Shown one piece after another: positions 43,838-51,968 of a DNA stretch of 55,380 bases (its first letter is position 1; each line of letters starts with the position of its first letter). A program made the position numbers and the translations under genes. Location of the stretch: contig CAZDVK010000011.1 of assembly GCA_964508915.1 (NCBI GenBank), positions 1-55,380 on the forward strand, in the 5' to 3' direction. The notes under the pieces were generated by a model that saw nothing but the letters and a program-made list of their open reading frames with translations, was not told where the DNA came from and ran no database searches. This DNA comes from CAZDVK01 sp964508915. GTDB lineage: Bacteria; Pseudomonadota; Alphaproteobacteria; Paracaedibacterales; CAIULA01.

Positions 43838-45118
43838 TTAAACAAACATGCTTTCCCAGTCTTCGCGTACCTTTTTTTTCGCTATTTCGGGAAAATTCGA
43901 TTCAATATATGCCTTATCAACCGTTATTTCAGATCCCTCAAGAATGTCGTGGTTACTTAAGATGGGTTCTGTGATTTTCACAACGTAGTTTTCCAAGCCC
44001 CGAACACCTGTTCCAAGCTTAAAGGCCCTTTTACTTAAAAGACGTTTTGCTTCATCAGTAATAACTAAATTGATACCAACATGGCGAAGAAGCAAAAAGT
44101 TATCTCGGATGACTTTAGATTTTTCCCCAACAAGTATTTGGTATAATTTTTCTTCTGTAACCCCACCTAATTGAATAAGGCGCCCGAATCGTCCTACAAA
44201 TTCAGGCATAAAGCCGGCTTCGACAATATCATCTGTTGTGTAGGGCTCCTCTTTCTTAGGAAGCATGGAAAAAGCCCCTGCGCCTATAAACAAAATTTTT
44301 GATGTATCCACTTCAATTTCTTGTGGCTTCATAATCGCTAAAGGTGCTGGTATTTTGACGGTTACTTTCTTACCTTCGACTAACTTTAAGAATTCTGCCT
44401 GAAGATCACGACCACCAATATCCCGATCAGTTGTCCTTCTGGCAGCGATTTTATCAACTTCATCAAATAGAATAATTCCCTGTTCAGCGCGCGCCACATT
44501 GTTGCCAACACTTCTTAAAAGACCTTCAATGGCACTGTCTACGCTGTCACCCACGTAACCAGAACGTGTCATGCAGCTTGTGTCTGCTTCATAAAAAGGA
44601 ACACCCGCAATTTGTGCTAATAATTTGACGCTAGCCGTTTTTCCAGAACCGGTTGGCCCCATCATCAAAACATTAACTTTTTTGATTGGTTCTTGACCGA
44701 CTCTTTCAAGGAAACTGTTAAGGGCCTGAGACTTTCGATGACGGAAATAGTAAGTTGCCAAGGCCCGCATATTGTCATCTTCACCGATGATTTTGCTGGT
44801 TAGCTGGGTGTAAATGTCTTTCACGCTTAGGTCTGGCGCTCGAAAATAATAGGGGGCCCCGGCCCCTCGGCCTGAAACAACTAAAGCTTGGCTTTTAGAT
44901 GGACCATCTCCGTCAGATGAAGCGCCTTCACCATCGGTTTCCATGCCGCTGGCGGGTGAGGGTGGCGGTGCGATATTACGAACTTTACGTGGTCTCACAT
45001 CATCTGATTCAGAGTCTGAAGCGTGACACACTGTCGTTAAAAGGGAAGTTGTTGCTAAAAAAGCTGCTGTCATAAGTGTTTGGTTTTTTACATGATTAAC
45101 TTTGAAGGAATAAGTCAT
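43838..45118 (-). CDS. Exported ClpX-like AAA+ ATPase
   Basis: 426 residues; AAGGAG (minus strand, 45131-45126) precedes the ATG. A signal peptide (about residues 1-33, hydrophobic core MTAAFLATTSLLTTV) is followed by a low-complexity acidic linker. The AAA+ core has Walker A GPTGSGKT (154-161), pore loop GYVG (187-190), Walker B IILFDE (215-220), sensor 1 FIGAGAF, arginine finger PEFVGR (305-310) and sensor 2 GTGVRGLENYV (369-379). It lacks the Cys4 zinc domain of ClpX. It also lacks the ~35-residue insertion with the IGF loop that docks ClpP. So it is not the housekeeping ClpX. An unfoldase acting outside the cytoplasm is inferred. Confidence 0.9.
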   Translation of the reverse strand: MTYSFKVNHVKNQTLMTAAFLATTSLLTTVCHASDSESDDVRPRKVRNIAPPPSPASGMETDGEGASSDGDGPSKSQALVVSGRGAGAPYYFRAPDLSVKDIYTQLTSKIIGEDDNMRALATYYFRHRKSQALNSFLERVGQEPIKKVNVLMMGPTGSGKTASVKLLAQIAGVPFYEADTSCMTRSGYVGDSVDSAIEGLLRSVGNNVARAEQGIILFDEVDKIAARRTTDRDIGGRDLQAEFLKLVEGKKVTVKIPAPLAIMKPQEIEVDTSKILFIGAGAFSMLPKKEEPYTTDDIVEAGFMPEFVGRFGRLIQLGGVTEEKLYQILVGEKSKVIRDNFLLLRHVGINLVITDEAKRLLSKRAFKLGTGVRGLENYVVKITEPILSNHDILEGSEITVDKAYIESNFPEIAKKKVREDWESMFV

Positions 45119-45145
45119 GATCGTTCTCCTTGAACGTAGGTAGTC

Positions 45146-45168
45146 AAAAAAGGAAGAATTTTTCTTCC
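45146..45168 (-). promoter_or_regulatory. Terminator-like hairpin in leader of ClpX-like gene
   Basis: On the minus strand GGAAGAA pairs with TTCTTCC around AAA and is followed by TTTTTT, all within 50 bases before the ATG at 45118. No minus-strand gene lies upstream for it to terminate. It may therefore attenuate the gene's own transcript; a chance AT-rich palindrome is possible. Confidence 0.5.
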
Positions 45169-45271
45169 AAAAAATAAAAAAAGATCAAAATATTTATAAA
45201 TGGTTAATATTTGTTCATATTCGTTAATTTTTTATTTATTGATGGTGTTTTTTATTATTTAAGCCAGACAG

Positions 45272-45298
45272 TTGACGGTTTTCTGATTGCATTTAAGT
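45272..45298 (+). promoter_or_regulatory. Possible rpmE promoter
   Basis: TTGACG (45272-45277) is a near-consensus -35 box and TTAAGT (45293-45298) a weak -10, 15 bases on. The spacing is short, so only the -35 part is convincing. Confidence 0.35.
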
Positions 45299-45349
45299 GA
45301 ATAAATGATGTAAAAATAAGCAAATAGATTCTTAAGGTTCTCAAGTTTT

Positions 45350-45577
45350 ATGAAAAAAGATATTCATCCTACCTACCACACAGTTAATGTGGTTATGACA
45401 GACGGTACAAAATTCAAAACGCGCACCACATGGGGTAAAGAAGGCGATACAATGCAATTAGACATTGACCCTAAATCACATCCAGCGTGGACAGGTGCTG
45501 GCCATAAGCTGAATGATTCTGTTGGGCAGCTTAGCAAGTTCAGCAAGCGTTACCAGAATTTCGGTTTTGGAAAATAA
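45350..45577 (+). CDS. rpmE: 50S ribosomal protein L31, cysteine-free
   Basis: 75 residues. MKKDIHPTYHTVNVVMTDGT and SHPAWTGAGHKL are the L31 signatures. The CxxC pairs that bind zinc in other L31 proteins are absent, so it is the zinc-independent version. It bridges 30S head and 50S. The gene stands apart from the other ribosomal genes, as usual. Confidence 0.95.
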   Translation: MKKDIHPTYHTVNVVMTDGTKFKTRTTWGKEGDTMQLDIDPKSHPAWTGAGHKLNDSVGQLSKFSKRYQNFGFGK

Positions 45578-45610
45578 TCCACCCTATTACCATCATGGGG
45601 TTTTATCATC

Positions 45611-47782
45611 ATGTTACCAGCAGCAAGTCGTACCATGGATCACACCCCAAGTTTTTCTTATTTAGATGGATTAAATCCTGAACAAAAAAGGGCCGTTGAA
45701 TGTGTTGACGGCCCTGTTCTTGTTTTAGCTGGTGCTGGAACAGGAAAAACCCGTGTTTTAACGTCGCGGATTGCCCATTTGGTTTCATCGGGTCTTGCGT
45801 ACCCGTCTGAAATTTTAGCTGTCACATTTACGAACAAAGCCGCTAATGAAATGCGGGAACGGGTTCAAAAAATTTTAACCCGCCCCATTGAGGGTTTATG
45901 GCTTGGCACATTTCATTCATTATGTGTGCGTATTTTGCGCCGTCATGCTGAACTTGTGGATTTAGAAACCAACTTTACCATTTTAGATACAGATGACCAG
46001 CAGCGGTTGATTAAACAGTTAATCAAAGCAGAAAATTTGGATGATCGCAAATACCCGCCCCGTATGGTTCAGGCTGTTATTGGCCGCTGGAAAGATAAAG
46101 CTTTGTTGCCATCAGGGGCGTTATATTCGGAAAACCCTGTGGTGGCTAAGCTGTATGAACAATATCAAGATCGCCTTCGGGTTCTGAATGCCGTTGATTT
46201 TGGTGATTTGTTATTGCATTGCTTAACCTTATTTAAAAAAGACCCAGACGTTTTAAAAAATTATCAAAACCAATTTCGTTATATTTTGGTTGATGAATAT
46301 CAAGACACGAATGTGGCGCAATACTTGTGGTTGCGTTTATTGGCGCAAGGAAGCGGAAATATATGTTGCGTCGGCGATGATGACCAATCTATTTACGGGT
46401 GGCGCGGTGCTGAAGTTGGGAATATTTTAAAATTTGAAAAAGACTTTCCCGGCACGGTGGTGGTGCGCCTTGAACAAAACTATCGCTCGACCTCTCATAT
46501 TTTGGGGGCTGCTAGTGGTTTAATTGCCCATAATGAAGACCGCTTAGGCAAAACATTATGGACAGACGGAGACGACGGCGAACCCGTTTTGGTGCGGGGA
46601 ACATGGGATTCTGAAGTAGAAGCCCGATTTGTTGCCGAAGAAATAGAGCATTATCAACGGCAAGGGGAAAGTTTGGGGCAATGCGCCATTTTGGTGCGGG
46701 CTGGCTTTCAAACCCGTGAATTTGAAGAACGCTTGTTAAAATTAGGTATCCCTTACCGGGTTATTGGGGGCCCGCGTTTCTATGAACGGGCTGAAATTAA
46801 AGATGCTATTGCCTATATACGCCTTTTAGTGCAACCCAGTGACGGCTTGGCGTTTGAACGTATTGTCAATACACCCAAACGGGGTATTGGCCAGACAACC
46901 ATCCAAAATTTGCATGTGGTGGCCCGCGAACAAAATATTTCGTTACCTCAGGCAGCTTTTTTCTTTAGCCAAACATCATCCAGAAGTATGGCAGCCAATT
47001 CGTTGCGGCAATTTTTTGAAAATCTTGACCGGTGGCGCCGTGATTTGGAAACAGAACCCCATGTGGAAGTTGTTAAAAAAGTTTTGGATGAATCGGGCTA
47101 TACACAAATGTGGCAAGATGACCCATCACCTGATGCGCCCGGGCGGCTTGAAAACTTAAAGGAGCTTGTGAATGCCATTGAAGAATTTCAATACATTCCA
47201 GGGTTTTTAGACCACGTTAGTTTAGTCAGCGATAATAACCAAAAAGATGACAAAGACATGGTTAATGTTATGACGTTACACGCCGCCAAGGGGTTGGAAT
47301 TTGACTATGTTTTCTTAAGTGGATGGGAAGAATCTATATTTCCAAATGCCCGTGCCCTTCACGATACAGGCTTTAAAGGGCTTGAAGAAGAACGGCGTTT
47401 AGGTTACGTGGGCATTAGCCGGGCTAAGAAAAAGGCCATTATTACATATGCTTTGCAGCGGCGAAATTACCAGGGGTGGCAGCCGTCTCAACCATCACGG
47501 TTTTTAAAAGAATTGCCCCGGTCCCACTGTTTGTTTGTAAACCCCAATGGCCTTGAAGTGGAAGGGTTTGAAATATCAACGCATTTTTCACTGCCCAACG
47601 CATCGGGTCATGAACAGCAATTTTTTCAAAAAAGTAGAAATTTTCAAAAAAATCAGCGTGTTTTCCACCAAAAATTTGGGGCGGGTACGGTTATACAGGT
47701 GAATGGCGAACGGGTGGATGTGAAATTTGATCACAGTGATGTGAAAAAAATTATCGCCTCCTTTTTGGAAAGCGCCGTTTAA
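45611..47782 (+). CDS. uvrD: UvrD/PcrA-type DNA helicase
   Basis: 723 residues from ATG 45611; Met9 (45635) is an alternative start. The superfamily 1A motifs are present: LDGLNPEQKRAVE (Q motif), LAGAGTGKTRVL (Walker A), YILVDEYQDTN (II), GDDDQSIYGWRGAE (III), RLEQNYRS (IV), MTLHAAKGLEFDYVFL (V) and EERRLGYVGISRA (VI). A C-terminal Tudor-like segment (HQKFGAGTVIQVNGERVDVK) binds RNA polymerase in relatives. It unwinds DNA 3'-5' in excision and mismatch repair. Confidence 0.96.
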   Translation: MLPAASRTMDHTPSFSYLDGLNPEQKRAVECVDGPVLVLAGAGTGKTRVLTSRIAHLVSSGLAYPSEILAVTFTNKAANEMRERVQKILTRPIEGLWLGTFHSLCVRILRRHAELVDLETNFTILDTDDQQRLIKQLIKAENLDDRKYPPRMVQAVIGRWKDKALLPSGALYSENPVVAKLYEQYQDRLRVLNAVDFGDLLLHCLTLFKKDPDVLKNYQNQFRYILVDEYQDTNVAQYLWLRLLAQGSGNICCVGDDDQSIYGWRGAEVGNILKFEKDFPGTVVVRLEQNYRSTSHILGAASGLIAHNEDRLGKTLWTDGDDGEPVLVRGTWDSEVEARFVAEEIEHYQRQGESLGQCAILVRAGFQTREFEERLLKLGIPYRVIGGPRFYERAEIKDAIAYIRLLVQPSDGLAFERIVNTPKRGIGQTTIQNLHVVAREQNISLPQAAFFFSQTSSRSMAANSLRQFFENLDRWRRDLETEPHVEVVKKVLDESGYTQMWQDDPSPDAPGRLENLKELVNAIEEFQYIPGFLDHVSLVSDNNQKDDKDMVNVMTLHAAKGLEFDYVFLSGWEESIFPNARALHDTGFKGLEEERRLGYVGISRAKKKAIITYALQRRNYQGWQPSQPSRFLKELPRSHCLFVNPNGLEVEGFEISTHFSLPNASGHEQQFFQKSRNFQKNQRVFHQKFGAGTVIQVNGERVDVKFDHSDVKKIIASFLESAV

Positions 47783-47799
47783 ATGAAACAATAATCATC

Positions 47800-48516
47800 A
47801 TGACGGCTATCCCTATTTTTGGAACCCTTATCAAACGGTATAAACGCTTTATGGCGGATATAGAGCTAGATGATGGCCGTGTTATTACAGCGCACTGCCC
47901 CAATTCTGGTAAAATGAGGGATATTTTAGACCCCGGTAACCGGGTTATTTTAACCCAAAGCACTAACCTGGCACGAAAACTACCTTTCACCTGGGAAGCT
48001 GTGTGTGTGAATAATGTTTGGATTGGCACCAATACCCACCGGGCTAATACGGTGGCACACGAAGGATTAACCCAAAAAAAAATCCAGCCTTTAGCTATGT
48101 ATCCTACTATTCAACGGGAAGTAAAATATGGAAAAAATTCCCGCATTGATTTCCTGCTTAAAGGGGATGGGTTGCCAGACTGTTATGTTGAGGTGAAAAA
48201 CGTTCACCTGATCCGACAAGACGGCAAAGCTGAATTTCCTGATTGCGTCACGGAACGGGGGGCGAAACATATGGGTGAATTGGCCGCCATGGTACAGGCT
48301 GGTTTCCGCTGTGTGGTTTTATACATTGTACAACGGAATGATGCCACCCATTTTGATGTGGCTTATGATTTAGATAAAACCTATGGAGAGGCTGCGTTGG
48401 CAGCAAAAAAAGTGGGCGTGGAAGCCATGGCTTATACGTGCCACATCCACGCCCAACAGGATGAACCTTTTCAGGTTCTTATTAATCAACATCTTCCATT
48501 GTTGATGGGAACTTAG
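47800..48516 (+). CDS. sfsA: SfsA family protein
   Basis: 238 residues, normal length. Family points are AHCPNSGKMRDIL, EGLTQKKIQPL, SRIDFLLKG and YVEVKNVHLI. The D..E.K pattern recalls a nuclease-like fold; in E. coli the protein is named for sugar fermentation stimulation, but its molecular role is unclear. Its last 35 bases overlap the end of the convergent exported-protein gene. Confidence 0.94.
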   Translation: MTAIPIFGTLIKRYKRFMADIELDDGRVITAHCPNSGKMRDILDPGNRVILTQSTNLARKLPFTWEAVCVNNVWIGTNTHRANTVAHEGLTQKKIQPLAMYPTIQREVKYGKNSRIDFLLKGDGLPDCYVEVKNVHLIRQDGKAEFPDCVTERGAKHMGELAAMVQAGFRCVVLYIVQRNDATHFDVAYDLDKTYGEAALAAKKVGVEAMAYTCHIHAQQDEPFQVLINQHLPLLMGT

Positions 48517-50284
48517 TTCTACGAACAAGGTAACCCGGCATGTCAAAGTGGGTTTCAAGTGCGGATAAGTCTCTTTCAACATCTGTAGGTTCGCTACCAG
48601 TCCAACCAGCAATGGTTGCCATTCTGCTGTCACCAAACACCTTGTCCACGTCTGCTTTCACAGCCAACGCACACAAAAGCATGTCATGGCGGTGTTGTTC
48701 GTGTTGTTGTACCGTAAAGATGCCTTGACTTGCATAAATAGAACGTTCAATTTCACTTACTTCCATACCCTTAACCAAACTATACAAAGACCACAACGTT
48801 AACCGAAACTGGTCACCTGTCATGGGGGCGTCACTAATGCCATAAACAGAACCACCCAAAATATTCAGGCCTGCTGTTCTTGCCTGTGGGCTGTCTGCGC
48901 AGCTAGCCAAATAAACAACCTGCAGGTATTCAGGCGTTGTGGTGGTCTGGCTTAAGTTATTGGCTTTCAAAAGGGCCCAAAACCGGGTTTGATCTTCCCA
49001 TGCGCCTGAAAGCACCCATGATTCGGACTCTAACGCTGATTTGTTCAATGCAAAGCCGTCAAAATGTGTTTCAGACCACTCATCAAACCACGTAATTAAA
49101 GTGCTTTTTTGAACGTCTCCTGCAGGCACTACTGCTGGGTGTGTGAGATCTTTATCTTGTAAAGAAGAAGCATCATCAGCGTCACTTTCGTCTAATGCTG
49201 CAACACGAAGCGTGTGCTGTCCAGTTACAATGGCTGTGGCATCAACAGCTGGTGTAACAATTGGTTTATTGGCTGGTTTCAAAGCGTCTTTACCTGCTCC
49301 AAAATTATCAGCATCATCAACTAATCCCGCTGTTAAATCATCACCTGCAAACGTCATGCTATCTCTGCGTGAATGGCGGCTTCTGTGGGATGGTGGGCTG
49401 CTAAAGCCAAATCGTTGTTGCGCCTCTTCTTCATCAGTATCCACGGAATGTACAGGTGAAGGAGGAAGGGTAGAGCCTAGTCCAACAGCCGCCTGACCTT
49501 TCGTCAAATGTCTTGACCTTGGAGATGCTCCATGAGTTGCTGTTGGAATAGGTGGAAAAGTATCTGTGTCACCTAATTGATCTGAACCGTGCGGTTTTGG
49601 CCACACCGGCCTTGCTGGTGACCTGCCCATTTGCAAACCCGGAGGAGGTTGTGGTGCGTCTCTTTGGTTAAGAACAACGGGTAAAGTGCCACGAGGTGAA
49701 AAGCCAGTACCCATCATGGGCGCAGGGACACCTCTAGGTGGCGACGCAGTTACCGGCGGACGTTCACCAGTCGTACCACGCGGTGGAGGCAGGGCGGATT
49801 TTGTTCCTGTGACTGAAGCTGTTACGGGAAGAGTGGGGCGCGGTTCTCCTCTTGGAGCACCCCTGGGTTGGGTATGCACAACGGGTGCTGGCGCCGGTGC
49901 AAAAGAGGTATCAGAATCTCCCTCAACATCGCTTCCAGTGCCAGATACACTAGCAGCAGCCTTTTTGTCTTTGGCTTTCTGACGTCTTCTTTGGCCCTTG
50001 CTTAGCTTAGTTTCTTCCCCTGTATTAGATGCCACTGTTGCTTTTGATGCTGCTGCTTTCATTAAAGCATCTTTATCAGTGCCTAATTCATTCATCAGCC
50101 TTCTTAGTTCTGCATCACGTTCTGCTGACGCAGATACAAGTGTTCCTTTTGCTACCGGTTTTTTAGCGCCAGGGTTTTCTGGAATCTGTCTGGCTGTAAA
50201 ACGGGGTTTGTCTCTAGCATAGGCTTCTGTGGAAGCAGCCACACCAACGCAGGTTAATAATAAGAATATGAAAAAACGTTTCAT
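48482..50284 (-). CDS. Exported modular protein, paralogue A
   Basis: 600 residues, start preceded by AAGGGGAATTTT. A signal peptide (MKRFFIFLLLTCVGVAASTE) leads into ~370 residues of Pro/Ser/Lys-rich, probably disordered sequence with short RG-P repeats (PRGAPRGEPRP, ATGTSFSPRG-like phrases). The last ~207 residues (394-600) form a compact, presumably helical domain with ITWFDEWSETHFDGFAL and QRLTLWSLYSL-like helices. That domain is nearly identical in the neighbour at 50397-51875. No known family is recognised. It is likely a secreted effector or surface protein. Confidence 0.82.
   Translation of the reverse strand: MKRFFIFLLLTCVGVAASTEAYARDKPRFTARQIPENPGAKKPVAKGTLVSASAERDAELRRLMNELGTDKDALMKAAASKATVASNTGEETKLSKGQRRRQKAKDKKAAASVSGTGSDVEGDSDTSFAPAPAPVVHTQPRGAPRGEPRPTLPVTASVTGTKSALPPPRGTTGERPPVTASPPRGVPAPMMGTGFSPRGTLPVVLNQRDAPQPPPGLQMGRSPARPVWPKPHGSDQLGDTDTFPPIPTATHGASPRSRHLTKGQAAVGLGSTLPPSPVHSVDTDEEEAQQRFGFSSPPSHRSRHSRRDSMTFAGDDLTAGLVDDADNFGAGKDALKPANKPIVTPAVDATAIVTGQHTLRVAALDESDADDASSLQDKDLTHPAVVPAGDVQKSTLITWFDEWSETHFDGFALNKSALESESWVLSGAWEDQTRFWALLKANNLSQTTTTPEYLQVVYLASCADSPQARTAGLNILGGSVYGISDAPMTGDQFRLTLWSLYSLVKGMEVSEIERSIYASQGIFTVQQHEQHRHDMLLCALAVKADVDKVFGDSRMATIAGWTGSEPTDVERDLSALETHFDMPGYLVRRTKFPSTMEDVD
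48587..48946 (-). repeat. 360-bp identical direct repeat, copy 1
   Basis: This segment is base-for-base identical with 50499-50858 (offset 1912 bp, same orientation), by direct comparison. It lies inside the conserved C-terminal domain of paralogue A. On both sides the two genes diverge, including at silent positions. Confidence 0.93.
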
Positions 50285-50396
50285 AAAATTCCCCTTATAT
50301 TTTTGTAAAATTTTTATACTGCGTCAGGTTTAGCGAAAAACAGGAAAATAAGCTAGTACAATTTTTTCCAAGGGGAATATTTTTGATATGAAGGGA

Positions 50397-51875
50397 TTAA
50401 TCAACGTCTTCCATTGATCGGAACTTAGTTCCAACAATAAGATGACCCGGCATCTCAAAGCGGGTTTCAAGTACGGATAAGTCCCTTTCAACATCTGCAG
50501 GTTCGCTACCAGTCCAACCAGCAATGGTTGCCATTCTGCTGTCACCAAACACCTTGTCCACGTCTGCTTTCACAGCCAACGCACACAAAAGCATGTCATG
50601 GCGGTGTTGTTCGTGTTGTTGTACCGTAAAGATGCCTTGACTTGCATAAATAGAACGTTCAATTTCACTTACTTCCATACCCTTAACCAAACTATACAAA
50701 GACCACAACGTTAACCGAAACTGGTCACCTGTCATGGGGGCGTCACTAATGCCATAAACAGAACCACCCAAAATATTCAGGCCTGCTGTTCTTGCCTGTG
50801 GGCTGTCTGCGCAGCTAGCCAAATAAACAACCTGCAGGTATTCAGGCGTTGTGGTGGTTTGACCTAAGTTATTGGCTTTCAAAAGTGCCATAAACCGGGT
50901 TTGATCTTCCCATGCGTCTGAAAGCATCCATGATTCGGATTCTAATGCTGAACGGTTCAATGCGAAGCCGTCAAAATATGTTTTAGACCATTCATTAAAC
51001 CACGTAATTAAAGTGTTTTCTGGAAGGCCGGTGGTCGTTGGTAGAGGTGGGGGGAGGAGGCTATCCCCGCTTAAACCGCCATCATCTGCACCAACATCTG
51101 ATGCGGTAAATCGAACAACGGGTCCACCCACCGGCACAAGAGCTGTGGCGTTAGGGTTGGTGTTATCATCATTATCGTCAACATCTTCTTGGTCAGATGA
51201 TCCATCTCTCGGCAGATCGGAACGATGACTTGCCGTCCGTGACGGCGGGCGAGAGGTTTTTAAAACATCATCAATACCACCAACACCATCGGAATTACCA
51301 GAGGCAGTTTGCAAACCTATAGCATCTAGATGTTGCCCTGTAACTTTTGCTGCACTTCCTTGATCATCACCATCTTCGTCAGTGTCGCCATCACTTTCAC
51401 CTTCACCGTCTTCCTCTTCTTCATCATCAGCGCCATCTCCGCCTTCGTCAGTGTCGTCATCACTTTCACGGACGTTACTTCCTGGAACTTGATGTACCAC
51501 GGCTGGGGGATGTGGCAAAACAGATTTGGGGGTGGTATCCGTGTCACTTTCAGCCGCTTCGTCACCAGCCTCATCATCAGTGAGGCCACCGGCAGTTGTC
51601 ACAACGGAAGCAGGTGGTTGTGGGCCTGTATCACCGACTATTCTTGTGCCAGAGTTTGCAGCTAGTAGCTTAGCATCTCCGTCACCACTTTCATCACCAT
51701 CAGGTTTTGGAAGGGTTTTGGCCGGCGGCGGGGCCGCCACAGCTGCTTCATCTTTTTCTTCATTTTTTTTAGGGGCAGCAGTTGTCCCCTTGCATCCCCA
51801 AGAATTTCCCCCGTACGCTAAGGTAGCAAAGCCACCCAACGCCGCGACACAAATAGCAATAATAACTGGCCACAT
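50397..51875 (-). CDS. Exported modular protein, paralogue B
   Basis: 492 residues. A hydrophobic N-terminus (MWPVIIAICVAALGGFATLA) is a signal peptide or anchor. Residues ~30-280 are strongly acidic, with runs such as DDTDEGGDGADDEEEEDGE, and share no wording with paralogue A. Residues 287-492 repeat its C-terminal domain (NTLITWFNEWSKTYFDGFAL to the end MEDVD). The two genes sit head to tail 112 bases apart. Unknown function; the acidic part may bind calcium or basic partners, which is only a guess. Confidence 0.82.
   Translation of the reverse strand: MWPVIIAICVAALGGFATLAYGGNSWGCKGTTAAPKKNEEKDEAAVAAPPPAKTLPKPDGDESGDGDAKLLAANSGTRIVGDTGPQPPASVVTTAGGLTDDEAGDEAAESDTDTTPKSVLPHPPAVVHQVPGSNVRESDDDTDEGGDGADDEEEEDGEGESDGDTDEDGDDQGSAAKVTGQHLDAIGLQTASGNSDGVGGIDDVLKTSRPPSRTASHRSDLPRDGSSDQEDVDDNDDNTNPNATALVPVGGPVVRFTASDVGADDGGLSGDSLLPPPLPTTTGLPENTLITWFNEWSKTYFDGFALNRSALESESWMLSDAWEDQTRFMALLKANNLGQTTTTPEYLQVVYLASCADSPQARTAGLNILGGSVYGISDAPMTGDQFRLTLWSLYSLVKGMEVSEIERSIYASQGIFTVQQHEQHRHDMLLCALAVKADVDKVFGDSRMATIAGWTGSEPADVERDLSVLETRFEMPGHLIVGTKFRSMEDVD
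50499..50858 (-). repeat. 360-bp identical direct repeat, copy 2
   Basis: Identical to 48587-48946. It forms the middle of the conserved domain of paralogue B. Identity at silent codon positions points to recent gene conversion or duplication rather than protein-level selection alone. Confidence 0.93.
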
Positions 51876-51968
51876 AATTTAGCCTTATTTTATTAAAATT
51901 TTACGTGGAACCACGCTACACAAAAATGTTTAAAAATTCTACTGGGTATTTTTCGTATTGGTTTTTAA

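Noticed and set aside
43838..45118. Annotation as housekeeping clpX
   Set aside because: It lacks the zinc domain and ClpP-docking loop, has a signal peptide, and is not next to clpP or lon.
49143..49982. Plus-strand open frames opposite the modular exported proteins (also 51013-51882)
   Set aside because: They are by-products of low-complexity sequence on the other strand and lack ribosome-binding sites.
48587..50858. Insertion sequence explanation for the 360-bp repeat
   Set aside because: The repeat lies inside coding domains, has no terminal inverted repeats and no transposase; paralogy with gene conversion explains it.
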